Origin: Thalassoroseus pseudoceratinae
GTDB lineage: Bacteria; Planctomycetota; Planctomycetia; Planctomycetales; Planctomycetaceae
DNA length: 64,000 nucleotides
Reading direction: 5' to 3'
Assembly: GCF_011634775.1 (NCBI RefSeq)
Contig: NZ_JAALXT010000003.1
Span: 372,001-436,000, forward strand
This document shows, piece after piece, positions 9,656 to 18,657 of this stretch; within the stretch, counting starts at the first letter, position 1, and every line of letters starts with the position of its first letter. A program made the position numbers and the translations under genes. The notes under the pieces are model-generated. The model was not told the origin of the DNA. It worked only from the letters and a program-made list of their open reading frames with translations, and made no database searches.

Positions 9656-11473
9656 GTGTTCAAATCGTCGTTGTTCTGGAAGCTGTTCTTGCGTTATGCG
9701 GTTTTGACAACGGTGTCGACCGTCCTCATCGCATACGTCGCGACTTCGACTCAACATTCCGTTTCCGAAGAGCAGTGTCACCAACGTCTGCTCGATACCA
9801 CAACCACCGTTCGCCTGCTGATCGGCGACAATTGGAATGGCAATATTCCCACTGGTCAACTCGACCAACTCGTAGAACTTTCGAGAGAGCGGGATTTGGG
9901 GCTGTGTCTGCTCGACGAGGATGGAACGCCGATCGTCCAGCTATTTCACGGAAAGCATTCCCACATTACGCCGTTGTCGATCCGGCAACTCCGAGAAGCG
10001 GCTCGAACTGGTGACGCTGTTTTTCCCTCAAACGACAGTCAGTATGGGACTGCGCGAATGTTGGTTGCCAGCCGACTCGGTTCGGACGACGTTGTCGGGT
10101 ATGTTCAGGTCAGTACCGATTTGCGTTCGATCCGCGACGAAGTGGCCCTGATTTCGGGACGGGTTTGGTTGGTGGCAGCGATCGCGGCGTTAGGTGCCTT
10201 GGGAGTGTTAGGGGTCGCGGTATCGCAGGTTATCCGTCCGCTGACCAGTCTCACGAAGGCCGCCGATGGAATGGCCAAGGGCGATTTATCGCAGAAGGTT
10301 CCCGTCACGACGATCGACGAAGTCGGTACGCTCACCAAGGCCTTTAATTCCATGAGCGATCAGTTGGCTGACCGGGTGGCGGAGATGCAACGCAAAAACC
10401 GTGAAGTCGCCGAAAACAGCGAGCGGCTACGAACCGTTCTCGCGGGGATGGTCGAAGGAGTGTTGGCTGTCGATGAGTCATTGCGAATTCTTTTCGCGAA
10501 TCAATCGGTTCATCGTTACTTCGATACCTCGCAATCCGATGTGGTTGGACGCCCCGTGTTCGAAGTCCTACGGAAGTCGGAGGTCATTGAACTTGTCCGT
10601 GAGACGCTCCGCGGCGGATCGTCCAAGTCCACAGAAATTCAACTTCCGCGAAGCCATCAGGTTGTCAAGCTTTTCGCCAACTCCTTACCGGGCACACCCT
10701 GCCCCGGTGTTGTTCTTGTGTTTCACGATGTCACGGAACTCCGTCGTTTGGAAGGTTTGCGGCGTGACTTCGTTTCTAATGTCTCGCACGAGTTGAAGAC
10801 ACCGTTGGCTTCGATTCAGGCGTACGCCAGCACTTTACTCAACGGTGCTTTGGAAGACGAAACCGTCAACCGCCGGTTCCTGGAGCAGATCGAAGAGCAG
10901 GTTGATCGTCTGCACACACTGATTCTGGATCTTCTCAGTCTCGGAAAGATCGAATCGGGTCGCGAGATGTTCGACCTTGTACCTGTCTCGCTCGACGATT
11001 TAGCTGAGTCGGTGATCGCGGGTGTGCATCAACGAGCCGATGCAAACGGCGTGCGGCTGAACCTTGAGGCTGCCGATCGTCGCCTGTATGTGAACGCCGA
11101 CGCGGAGGGATTGCGGACGATTTTGGATAACCTCGTCGACAACGCTCTGAAATACACGCCGAGTGACGGAGACATCACGATCGGTTGGTACGTTGAGTCC
11201 AATCAGGTGGTCATTTTAGTGCAAGACACGGGATGCGGAATCCCGCCTCAAGATCACCAGCGGATTTTCGAACGTTTCTATCGAGTCGACAAAGCACGTT
11301 CACGCGAGTTGGGCGGTACCGGGCTGGGATTGTCGATCGTGAAACACCTGGCGCAAGTCTTTGGTGGTAGCGTCGGGCTGTCCAGCGAAGTCGGCAAAGG
11401 GACAACATTCAAAATTCGACTCCCCAGAGCGGTTCCGGCAGATGAAGCCATCAAAAGCAGCGTGGTCGACTGA
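9656..11473 (+). CDS. PhoR-type sensor histidine kinase
   Basis: Membrane kinase of about 606 residues from this GTG (MFKSSLFWKLFLRY); the frame also allows a TTG start at 9605 and neither has a clear Shine-Dalgarno. Order: TM1 near the N terminus, an exported sensor region of about 130 residues, TM2 (VWLVAAIAALGALGVLGVAV), HAMP (VIRPLTSLTKAADGMAKGDL), PAS, HisKA with the phosphoacceptor in FVSNVSHELKTPLASI, and HATPase_c with N, G1 (DTGCGIPP), F (FERFYRV) and G2 (GGTGLGLSI) boxes. This matches PhoR/WalK architecture. No response regulator with a DNA-binding domain is nearby, so the partner must be encoded elsewhere. Confidence 0.92.
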   Translation: MFKSSLFWKLFLRYAVLTTVSTVLIAYVATSTQHSVSEEQCHQRLLDTTTTVRLLIGDNWNGNIPTGQLDQLVELSRERDLGLCLLDEDGTPIVQLFHGKHSHITPLSIRQLREAARTGDAVFPSNDSQYGTARMLVASRLGSDDVVGYVQVSTDLRSIRDEVALISGRVWLVAAIAALGALGVLGVAVSQVIRPLTSLTKAADGMAKGDLSQKVPVTTIDEVGTLTKAFNSMSDQLADRVAEMQRKNREVAENSERLRTVLAGMVEGVLAVDESLRILFANQSVHRYFDTSQSDVVGRPVFEVLRKSEVIELVRETLRGGSSKSTEIQLPRSHQVVKLFANSLPGTPCPGVVLVFHDVTELRRLEGLRRDFVSNVSHELKTPLASIQAYASTLLNGALEDETVNRRFLEQIEEQVDRLHTLILDLLSLGKIESGREMFDLVPVSLDDLAESVIAGVHQRADANGVRLNLEAADRRLYVNADAEGLRTILDNLVDNALKYTPSDGDITIGWYVESNQVVILVQDTGCGIPPQDHQRIFERFYRVDKARSRELGGTGLGLSIVKHLAQVFGGSVGLSSEVGKGTTFKIRLPRAVPADEAIKSSVVD

Positions 11474-11503
11474 CGTCACAAAGAATAGGTCGGAGGAGAC
11501 GCA

Positions 11504-11980
11504 ATGGATCAAATCGAGCAACTGCGAGAGCAATTAGTTTGGTTGATCGAAAAAGGACACGCACACATCTCGTTTGAGGATGCAATCGCGGATTTGCCGA
11601 CGGAGTTTCGGAGCCAAGTTCCACCGAATGTCGGACATTCGCCTTGGCAACTCTTGGAGCATTTGCGAATTTGCCAGTGGGATATCTTGGAATTCAGCCG
11701 TGATGCGGGACACGTTTCGCCCAAATTCCCCCACGGCTACTGGCCGACATCAATCGGTCCTCCCGAGCCTGAGGCTTGGGAGAAGAGTATCACGGCGTTT
11801 CTTGCGGATCGTCAAGTAATGGTCGATCTGATTCGTGACCCATCCACTGACCTGTTCAAGCCCATTCCCCACGGTGACGGCCAAACGATTCTGCGAGAAG
11901 CCATGCTCGTTGCGGATCACAATGCGTATCATATCGGTCAGCTGGTCATCGTGCGAAAGGTGCTCGGCTGTTGGTCGTGA
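11504..11980 (+). CDS. DinB-like four-helix-bundle protein
   Basis: A 158-residue protein with a GGAGGAG ribosome site 30 bases after the kinase stop. The DinB/YfiT-like fold is supported by the histidine pattern that binds a divalent metal: His in LLEHLRICQWDI and the C-terminal DHNAYHIGQLV. Members include thiol-dependent transferases and many uncharacterised proteins; this one's substrate is unknown. It may share a transcript with the kinase. Confidence 0.82.
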   Translation: MDQIEQLREQLVWLIEKGHAHISFEDAIADLPTEFRSQVPPNVGHSPWQLLEHLRICQWDILEFSRDAGHVSPKFPHGYWPTSIGPPEPEAWEKSITAFLADRQVMVDLIRDPSTDLFKPIPHGDGQTILREAMLVADHNAYHIGQLVIVRKVLGCWS

Positions 11981-12000
11981 TGCCACTAAACACGCCAGTA

Positions 12001-12876
12001 TTACACCGTTGCGTAGAGTCCGTTCATGATCCAGTGATCGATGTTCCGAAGCATCGGGCGGGTGACTTCGTGTCCGGCCGATTCAATAGCGATCGAAACA
12101 TCGAGCGGAGTGCCTTGCAGCGAACGTTTGGCATTCAACACATCCATGGCGGAGCACTCCTCGTCGGCATCACCGGCGATGAACAAGGCTCGGCGACGCT
12201 CCGTTTCCGAACCCTCGAGACCAATTTGGTCCTGCAACTCTGCGAGTGTTGGAAGGTTGCCGCACATCGACACTACGCCACCGTACCAATCCGGACGACG
12301 CAGAATCAGTTGCATCGCGGTTGTGGCACCAGAATCGAACCCGGCGAGAATCACTCGCTCGCTGTGAACGTTGAAGACTCGACGGAGTTGACACACCGTG
12401 GCGTAGATATCGGATTCGAGTTTCGCGAGTCCATCCGGGGAGCGGTCCCAGCAATATCCGCCCGATTCCGACTTCTCGGGGGCTCGTAGTGAAAGCCCGA
12501 TGTAGTTCCGTGTGCTGATGCCGGAAATCGCGGAGAACATTTCGAATTCCGTGCCGCCTTCGCCGTGCAACCAGAGCACCAATGGATAGGCGTAGTTCGC
12601 TTCGTAATGTTCCGGCAGGAACAATCCGGTGGGGCGTCGTCGGGGGTGTAAGTTTCGGACGACGCAACGACACGGACCATCGTCGGTGTTCAGCTCGTCG
12701 GCCAGACCGAGACAGTCTTCGGCCACCGTGGAATCAAAAGTGGGCGTGCTCGGTCGGGGTGTCTCCCCAACCGGACGTAGAGCTTCCCAGAATTGCGGAG
12801 CCGGGACCGAGGCATCGGTCGCATCCGCTTCCATGGAATGATGAAGCCAAAATTGATCGGAGAAGCGGGAGTTCAT
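12001..12876 (-). CDS. Alpha/beta hydrolase with Asp at the nucleophile position
   Basis: A 291-residue cytoplasmic alpha/beta hydrolase of the phospholipase/carboxylesterase type. The oxyanion region is PLVLWLHGEGG (residues 98-108). The nucleophile elbow reads LAGFDSG (177-183): the position normally held by Ser in GFSxG is Asp181, with Ser182 next to it. The rest of the triad seems kept: Asp236 or Asp238 in AGDADEE and His269 in SAGHEV. It could be a pseudo-enzyme, use Asp as in haloalkane dehalogenases, or use the shifted Ser. Its ATG overlaps the amidase stop by four bases, so the two are co-translated. Confidence 0.82.
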   Translation of the reverse strand: MNSRFSDQFWLHHSMEADATDASVPAPQFWEALRPVGETPRPSTPTFDSTVAEDCLGLADELNTDDGPCRCVVRNLHPRRRPTGLFLPEHYEANYAYPLVLWLHGEGGTEFEMFSAISGISTRNYIGLSLRAPEKSESGGYCWDRSPDGLAKLESDIYATVCQLRRVFNVHSERVILAGFDSGATTAMQLILRRPDWYGGVVSMCGNLPTLAELQDQIGLEGSETERRRALFIAGDADEECSAMDVLNAKRSLQGTPLDVSIAIESAGHEVTRPMLRNIDHWIMNGLYATV

Positions 12877-13580
12877 CGTGCAGATCCTTCGAATGCGTAT
12901 TCAGGCCGATCAGTCGTTCGCGGTATCGCCTGGCAAGCCAAGCGAAGTTCCGCGAGAGGGAAAAACCGTCCGGGGCAGGCGGTCGTCTTGAGTTCGCCGT
13001 GACCAAAGATTCGGTCTGGCGATATTTGATATTTCTGTTGGAGTCGCAGCACCAATTCGGTAAGCGAATCTACTTGGGCTGGTGTGGGCGGAGTCTTTTC
13101 GAAGTTTCCGATCAACGCAATCCCAATTCCATGTCGGTTGTATTCATTCTGTCCCGCATGAGCGCCATGCAATTGCCCACGCCAGCGGAACGTTTCTTCA
13201 ATCAGCCCGTCTTCCATGCCTTGGCCGTTGCCAATCACGAAGTGATAACCGATCCCGAGCCACTTTCGATTCAAGTGCGTTTGGTGGATGCTTTCCACGC
13301 TCCCGCGATCCGTTGCCGTATGATGCACCACAATCGCTGTCCAGTCACGAGCGGATTCACTCGGATTGAGGACCGTTTCCAAATCCGTCTTCTTGGGATC
13401 AGGTTGGGTAATTCGGACTGACACTTTCGGCTCGATCGATTGAGAGGCTGTTGCCTCTATTGTTGCCGTCTGCTCGTTCGAATCAGTGTGCTGAGAAGAT
13501 GACGAAACCACTTCGTTGGGTTCTGCTTGGCAGCCCATTGAGGGAAGTGAAAATGTCGCAATGAGAACAAGACTTCGCAT
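12873..13580 (-). CDS. N-acetylmuramoyl-L-alanine amidase (Amidase_2/PGRP fold)
   Basis: Zinc amidase that cleaves the bond between muramic acid and the stem peptide. Zinc ligands are the His in IVVHHTATDRG, the His in LHGAHAGQNEYN or FGHGELK, and the Cys in TTACPGRFF; GIGYHFVIGNG is typical of the family. I choose the ATG at 13580 because it gives a short lipoprotein-like signal (MRSLVLIATFSLPSMGC); an upstream TTG at 13667 would add 29 residues. After the signal there is a Ser/Thr-rich linker. It overlaps the hydrolase start by four bases (ATGA). Probably an envelope-localised cell wall recycling or remodelling enzyme. Confidence 0.88.
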   Translation of the reverse strand: MRSLVLIATFSLPSMGCQAEPNEVVSSSSQHTDSNEQTATIEATASQSIEPKVSVRITQPDPKKTDLETVLNPSESARDWTAIVVHHTATDRGSVESIHQTHLNRKWLGIGYHFVIGNGQGMEDGLIEETFRWRGQLHGAHAGQNEYNRHGIGIALIGNFEKTPPTPAQVDSLTELVLRLQQKYQISPDRIFGHGELKTTACPGRFFPLAELRLACQAIPRTTDRPEYAFEGSAR

Positions 13581-14079
13581 CGTCAAACTCAACGTCACCG
13601 GCCAGACCATCGCAACTTGTTTGAATCGCCTGGTCCGCCTGATCGTTATACTCCCTAAACTCTTCAATTGCCCTGGCTTTACGTGAGCCGAAGACGAGTT
13701 GGAATCTACCGGTGACTGGAAAGAGTGTCAACGGCGTCTTTTGCCGAACTGGGCGGGCACTCATTGAAATCGTTGTGTTCGGACTTTCGGGGTCCGGTTA
13801 CGGAAATTGGTTAGATTAGGAGACCCGGAAAACCTCCAGAGAACTCCCCGTAGACTACCGGTTTTTACTAACCATTCTGTTAGTCCTGAATATGACTGAT
13901 CTTGACTCGCTGACGTTGAATTGGCTCATTTCGGCAATCGCGGTCGTTCTTCGAGGCCAATGATGAAGTTCGTTGATGCGCAGTTCGCGGTTGTTGGGAT
14001 TTTCTGTCCGGACATAGCGTGCTCCATGACACAAAGACTAGACTTCGCCTCGTACCGTCTGGATTGTAGGAAATGAGTG
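13581..14079. other. Intergenic region between amidase and coaX
   Basis: Roughly 400-500 bases with no supported gene. It holds a small dyad ACTAAC-N6-GTTAGT at 13867-13884 and should contain divergent promoters for the amidase-hydrolase pair and coaX. Antisense frames reaching into coaX show no domain. Confidence 0.45.
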
Positions 14080-14871
14080 ATGTCAAATGTCCTAGCGATT
14101 GATGTGGGCAATAGCCGAATCAAGGTTGGCTTGTTCAAAGTCGATGCCGACCACGTTTTGCCGACGTGTAAGCAGGCGATAACGTTTTCGGCGGACCAAC
14201 CGTTTCCGTGGAGAGACATGGAACACTGGCAGGACTGGTCACACGATCTGAATCTCACGAGCGTGATCGCTGCAACCAATCCCACGCACTTAGCGAACGT
14301 GCTGAATTCTTGGCCAACCGACCGGAAACCTCCGCTTGAGGTATCCTCTCCCGAAGCGTTGCCGTTGACGATCGACTTGCTGGAGCCCAACCGGGTCGGG
14401 ATTGATCGCGTTCTAAATGCGGTGGCGGCTAACCGGGTTCGTGTGCCAGGGCGGCCGATCGTGATTGTCGATTCCGGCACCGCGACCACGGTCGATGTCG
14501 TTACCGCGGATGGCGTGTTTGCCGGTGGTGCAATTTTGGCCGGGTTTGAATTGGCCGCTCGGTCGTTGCACCGTTACACCGCGTTGCTTCCGCTCATCTC
14601 GATCGACGAACTTCATGAAGCTGAACCGTCACCGATCGGCAAGGAAACTCGCGGAGCACTTCAGAGCGGACTCTACTGGGGACAAGTCGGAGCGATCCGA
14701 GAACTTGTTGCACAGATGACTCGGTCTCAGAAACCGTCTGTGGAACCAAATACGGACATGATTTTGACAGGCGGCGGTGCGGAGTTGTTGCGTCCGCACT
14801 TTCCCGCAGCGATTTCAACTCCGCATTTGGCGTTGCAGGGGTTGGCGTTGACATGCCTTCATGATCACTAA
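14080..14871 (+). CDS. coaX: Type III pantothenate kinase
   Basis: First step of coenzyme A synthesis: ATP-dependent phosphorylation of pantothenate. The ASKHA-fold phosphate motif is LAIDVGNSRIKVGLF at the N terminus, followed by the family signatures NRVGIDRVLNAVAA, VDSGTATTVDVV and GGAILAGFELAARSLHRYTA, then LTGGGAELL near the end. Length of about 263 residues is normal. ATG at 14080 preceded by AGGA; an overlapping GTG three bases earlier is possible. Stands 115 bases before mdh. Confidence 0.93.
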   Translation: MSNVLAIDVGNSRIKVGLFKVDADHVLPTCKQAITFSADQPFPWRDMEHWQDWSHDLNLTSVIAATNPTHLANVLNSWPTDRKPPLEVSSPEALPLTIDLLEPNRVGIDRVLNAVAANRVRVPGRPIVIVDSGTATTVDVVTADGVFAGGAILAGFELAARSLHRYTALLPLISIDELHEAEPSPIGKETRGALQSGLYWGQVGAIRELVAQMTRSQKPSVEPNTDMILTGGGAELLRPHFPAAISTPHLALQGLALTCLHDH

Positions 14872-14986
14872 ATCGGTCAGACGCCAAGCGACGACGCTTG
14901 CTTGCCGACAGTCAACGGGGTAAAAGGACAGGCAAGTCCCCAGAGAATTAGACCACAATCGCGAAAAAACCAAGGAGTGTCGTTTC

Positions 14987-15976
14987 ATGTCGAGTCCCAT
15001 CCGTGTCGCAGTCACCGGTGCCGCCGGCAATATCGGGTATGCATTGGCGTTTCGTTTGGCATCCGGTGAAGTGTTTGGCCCGGACCAACCTGTGATCTTG
15101 CATCTCGTCGAAATTCCACCCGCGCTTCCGGCTTTGGATGGCGTGGAAATGGAACTTGACGACTGTGCATTCCCGACCTTGGCAGGCGTGGAAAAGCACA
15201 GCAGCGATGATTTGGAAAAGGGCTTTGCCAACTGCAACTGGGTTCTGTGCGTGGGCAGTGTGCCTCGAAAGAAAGGCATGGAACGTGGCGATTTGATCCG
15301 AGTGAATGGCCCGATCTTCACAAGCACAGGCAAGGCGATCGCATCAGCCGCAGCGGATGATGTCCGTGTGGTTGTCGTCGGAAACCCTTGCAATACGAAC
15401 TGTTTGATCGCGATGGCCAACGCTCCGGATGTTCCCCGCGATCGTTGGTACGCCATGACCCGCCTCGACCAAAATCGGGCCATGACGCAACTCGCACAGA
15501 AGGCCGGCCAACCGGTCTCGAGTGTCAAGAACGTCACGATTTGGGGTAACCACTCCGCGACTCAGTATCCGGATTTCTATCATGCGGAAATCGGTGGAAA
15601 ACCGGCGACCGATGTCATCACGGATCACGAGTGGCTCAAAGGCGAATTCATCACGACCGTCCAAAAACGGGGAGCTGCCGTGATTCAAGCACGCGGTGCT
15701 TCCAGTGCGGCATCCGCTGCAAACGCCTGTCTGGACACGGTCAAAAGCGTGGTGCGTCCGACTCCTGCCGGCGAGTCGTTCAGCGCCGCCATTTGCTCTG
15801 ATGGAAGTTATGGTGTGGACGAAGGTTTGATCAGTTCCTTCCCTCTGACGAGCGATGGCTCCACTTGGAGCATCGTGCAAGGGCAGAACCACAACGAGTT
15901 CGCCCAAGCCAAAATTGACGCGACCATCGCGGAACTCAGAGAAGAACGCGATACCGTCAAAGACTTGTTGCCGTAA
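14987..15976 (+). CDS. mdh: Malate dehydrogenase
   Basis: NAD-dependent interconversion of malate and oxaloacetate in the citric acid cycle. The 329-residue protein starts after AAGGAG with [19 protein letters not shown], a dinucleotide-binding motif of the cytosolic-type (type 2) malate dehydrogenases. Substrate-binding arginines are in [12 protein letters not shown] and DQNRAM, and the catalytic His is in [12 protein letters not shown]. It leads an apparent operon with gntK, alkB-like and bioA (gaps 30, 5 and -4 bases). Confidence 0.95.
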   Translation: MSSPIRVAVTGAAGNIGYALAFRLASGEVFGPDQPVILHLVEIPPALPALDGVEMELDDCAFPTLAGVEKHSSDDLEKGFANCNWVLCVGSVPRKKGMERGDLIRVNGPIFTSTGKAIASAAADDVRVVVVGNPCNTNCLIAMANAPDVPRDRWYAMTRLDQNRAMTQLAQKAGQPVSSVKNVTIWGNHSATQYPDFYHAEIGGKPATDVITDHEWLKGEFITTVQKRGAAVIQARGASSAASAANACLDTVKSVVRPTPAGESFSAAICSDGSYGVDEGLISSFPLTSDGSTWSIVQGQNHNEFAQAKIDATIAELREERDTVKDLLP

Positions 15977-16006
15977 ACGAATCAACTCAGGACTTGGAGT
16001 GCCGTT

Positions 16007-16498
16007 TTGATCATTGCGCTCATCGGCGTATCCGGATCCGGAAAAACCGCTGTGGGACGGGCATTAGCCGAGCGATTGGCTTGCCCGTTCGTAGACGCGG
16101 ACGACTTCCACCCGGAATCCAATATCGAAAAAATGTCTAGCGGCGAGCCGTTGAACGATGACGATCGGCGTCCATGGTTGACGGCTTTGTCACAAACGAT
16201 CGACGAACTGTGCACGAAGCACATTCAAGTTGTGCTCGCCTGTTCGGCATTGAAACACGATTACCAAGAGTTGCTGCAAACCTCGGACGATTGCGTGCAA
16301 TTCGTACTACTGCACGGATCGTTCGAGTTGATTCAGTCGCGGATTGAGCAACGTCGGGGGCACTTCATGCCAGCGGCTCTCCTGCAAAGTCAATTCGACA
16401 CCTTGGAACTCCCGGAAGACGCCGTGCAAGTCGATGTCACACCATCGATTCCGGAGATCGTCGACGAAATCATCAGTCGGCTCCATCTGCAAAGCTGA
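16007..16498 (+). CDS. gntK: Gluconokinase (GntK type)
   Basis: Phosphorylates gluconate to 6-phosphogluconate. A 163-residue P-loop kinase with GVSGSGKTAVGRALA (Walker A) at residues 7-21, then DADDFHPESNIEKMSSGEPL, the signature of thermoresistant-type gluconokinases, and a lid with RRGHFMPAALLQSQF. TTG start supported by GGAG at 7-base spacing; no nearby ATG fits. Second gene of the mdh operon. Confidence 0.93.
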   Translation: MIIALIGVSGSGKTAVGRALAERLACPFVDADDFHPESNIEKMSSGEPLNDDDRRPWLTALSQTIDELCTKHIQVVLACSALKHDYQELLQTSDDCVQFVLLHGSFELIQSRIEQRRGHFMPAALLQSQFDTLELPEDAVQVDVTPSIPEIVDEIISRLHLQS

Positions 16499-16503
16499 TC
16501 ACG

Positions 16504-17106
16504 ATGCAAGGCTTCGATGAGGCGTCTCAATTTCATCAGCTCGATGATGAACACGGTGTGTTTGTGACCGATTTGCCGGTCAGCGTTCGGGAGCAGTTGG
16601 CTGATTTCGAGACCCTGTGGAACTTGCATCCAGAGGAATACTCGGAGATCTTTCTTCACGGTCGAACCGTAAAAATTCCACGATGGCAGCAAGCGTACGG
16701 CGAGGACTACCACTTTTCGGGCAAGGTCAGTCACGGTTTGCCGGTTCCGACGGAACTCATGCCAGTCTGGAATTGGGCTTGTGAGACGATCGATTCTCGA
16801 TTGAACGGTTTGTTGCTAAACTGGTACGACGCTCGACTGGGACATTACATCGGGAAACATCGCGATTCCACCTCACAGATGATCGAACACGCACCAATCG
16901 TGACGGTCTCGTTGGGTGAGGAGCGAACGTTCCGCATGCGTCCTTATGGCGGAAAGGGCTTCCACGATTTCGCCATGCCGGATGGAACGGTGATCATCAT
17001 CCCCTATGCCACGAACTTGGCCTGGACGCACGAAGTTCCCAAGTCGACGCGAGCCAAAGACCGTCGTATATCAATCACGCTCCGAGCTTTTCAGAAAAAT
17101 CCATGA
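16504..17106 (+). CDS. AlkB-like 2-oxoglutarate/Fe(II) dioxygenase
   Basis: A 200-residue dioxygenase of the AlkB group that removes alkyl groups from DNA or RNA bases by oxidation. Iron ligands are His119 and Asp121 in [10 protein letters not shown] and His176 in WTHEVPKS; the 2-oxoglutarate-binding arginine is in [26 protein letters not shown] resembles the nucleotide-recognition lid of AlkB homologues. It starts five bases after gntK and overlaps bioA by four bases (ATGA), so repair and biotin genes are translationally coupled here. Actual substrate not deducible. Confidence 0.87.
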   Translation: MQGFDEASQFHQLDDEHGVFVTDLPVSVREQLADFETLWNLHPEEYSEIFLHGRTVKIPRWQQAYGEDYHFSGKVSHGLPVPTELMPVWNWACETIDSRLNGLLLNWYDARLGHYIGKHRDSTSQMIEHAPIVTVSLGEERTFRMRPYGGKGFHDFAMPDGTVIIIPYATNLAWTHEVPKSTRAKDRRISITLRAFQKNP

Positions 17107-18488
17107 CCGACCCGCAGACGCTTCGAAACTGGGACAACGAACACGTTTGGCACCCTTTTGCTCCGATGTCGGCCTTCCGCACCGAGGAAGTTCCGATCAT
17201 TGAACGAGCCGATGGTTTCGATTTAATTGATGCCGAAGGGCGACGATATCTCGACGGCATTTCGTCGCTGTGGTGCAACGTGCACGGGCATGGTGTTCCG
17301 AAAATTGATGCGGCCGTCAAAGAGCAAATCGACCGCATGTCCCATTCGACATTGTTGGGGCTTTCGAACACTCCTTCGATTGAACTCGCCAAGCGGTTAG
17401 TCGATCTGGCTCCGGCCAGTTTGTCGAAAGTCTTTTATTCCGATAGCGGTTCCACAGCCGTCGAAGCCGCTTTGAAAATCGCGTATCAGTATCACCGTCA
17501 GAAATCGAATCCGGAGCCCCAACGGGATTTATTCGTTTGTCTGAGTGATGCTTACCACGGAGATACCGTTGGCTCGGTGAGTGTCGGCGGGATGCCTTTG
17601 TTTCATGGCATCTATCGCAACATGTTGTTTGAAACGCTCCGTATTCCGGCACCGGTCGCGTTGCATCACCCCCCGGAACTTTCCAAAGAAGCGTATTTGG
17701 CGTGGTGTTTTCAGGAAGCCGAGGACGTCATCAACGAACATGCCGACCGGATTGCCGGCGTGGTCATGGAACCACTTGTGCAAGGTGCCGCCGGGATTTG
17801 GGTTCACCCACCGGGTTATCTCAAGCACCTGCGAAACCTGACCGAGAAGCACGGAATTCCGCTCATTGCCGATGAGGTTGCGGTTGGTTTCGGTCGGACG
17901 GGGACAATGTTCGCCTGCGAGCAAGAAGACGTCTTCCCCGATCTGCTCTGCGTCGCCAAAGGGTTATCGGGGGGATATTTGCCGTTGGCGGCAACGCTGG
18001 CGACTGATGAAATCTACGATGCTTTTCTCGGGGAACCATCGGAAGGCCGGACATTCTTTCACGGTCACACGTTCACCGGTAACCCACTCGGTTGCGCGGC
18101 GGCTTTGGCGAATTTGCAGCTGTTCGAAGAATCCAACTTGCTGAAACGCATCGCGGAGAACACGGAACGATTGAAAAGCCGATTGGGAGTTCTGGCCGAT
18201 CATCCGCATGTCGCGGAAGTCCGTCAAAAGGGAATCATGGTGGGGATCGAATTGGTCGCGAATCGGCCGATGCTCACACCATTTCCGAAAGAACTGCGGA
18301 TGGGGCATCAAGTCACTGTGGCGGCTCGTGAGCGTGGCGTGATCGTGCGACCTCTTGGCGATGTCATCGTGCTCATGCCCGCTCCGGCGATGCCGGTTGA
18401 ACTCATTGACCGACTGGTAGACGTCACAATCGAGGCGATCGACACGGCAATCAGTCAGGTTCAACTTTCGCAAACCGAAGGGGCATGA
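17103..18488 (+). CDS. bioA: Adenosylmethionine-8-amino-7-oxononanoate aminotransferase
   Basis: PLP enzyme of biotin synthesis, converting 8-amino-7-oxononanoate to 7,8-diaminononanoate. The 461-residue class III aminotransferase has [10 protein letters not shown] near the N terminus, the [15 protein letters not shown] cofactor phosphate region, [16 protein letters not shown], and the Schiff-base lysine in [33 protein letters not shown] is typical of BioA. The amino donor (SAM or lysine) cannot be settled by eye. No other bio gene is in the window. Confidence 0.93.
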   Translation: MTDPQTLRNWDNEHVWHPFAPMSAFRTEEVPIIERADGFDLIDAEGRRYLDGISSLWCNVHGHGVPKIDAAVKEQIDRMSHSTLLGLSNTPSIELAKRLVDLAPASLSKVFYSDSGSTAVEAALKIAYQYHRQKSNPEPQRDLFVCLSDAYHGDTVGSVSVGGMPLFHGIYRNMLFETLRIPAPVALHHPPELSKEAYLAWCFQEAEDVINEHADRIAGVVMEPLVQGAAGIWVHPPGYLKHLRNLTEKHGIPLIADEVAVGFGRTGTMFACEQEDVFPDLLCVAKGLSGGYLPLAATLATDEIYDAFLGEPSEGRTFFHGHTFTGNPLGCAAALANLQLFEESNLLKRIAENTERLKSRLGVLADHPHVAEVRQKGIMVGIELVANRPMLTPFPKELRMGHQVTVAARERGVIVRPLGDVIVLMPAPAMPVELIDRLVDVTIEAIDTAISQVQLSQTEGA

Positions 18489-18657
18489 CATTGCCAACCG
18501 ATCGGCGGACGTTTATCCTAGATTACGTCTTGTTTTGACGTCGCGAGCGGTGAGACGTCTGTACTGGCGGACGATAGACTCCCATCGCCACACGAGGACG
18601 AGACGCACTCAACGAATCATCAGCGTTTCCGGCAGGCTTGTTCAATCGAGGAATCTA

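Noticed and set aside
13867-13884. ACTAAC-N6-GTTAGT hairpin as a terminator
   Set aside because: Stem is only six base pairs and is not followed by a T tract; kept only as a minor dyad in the gap.
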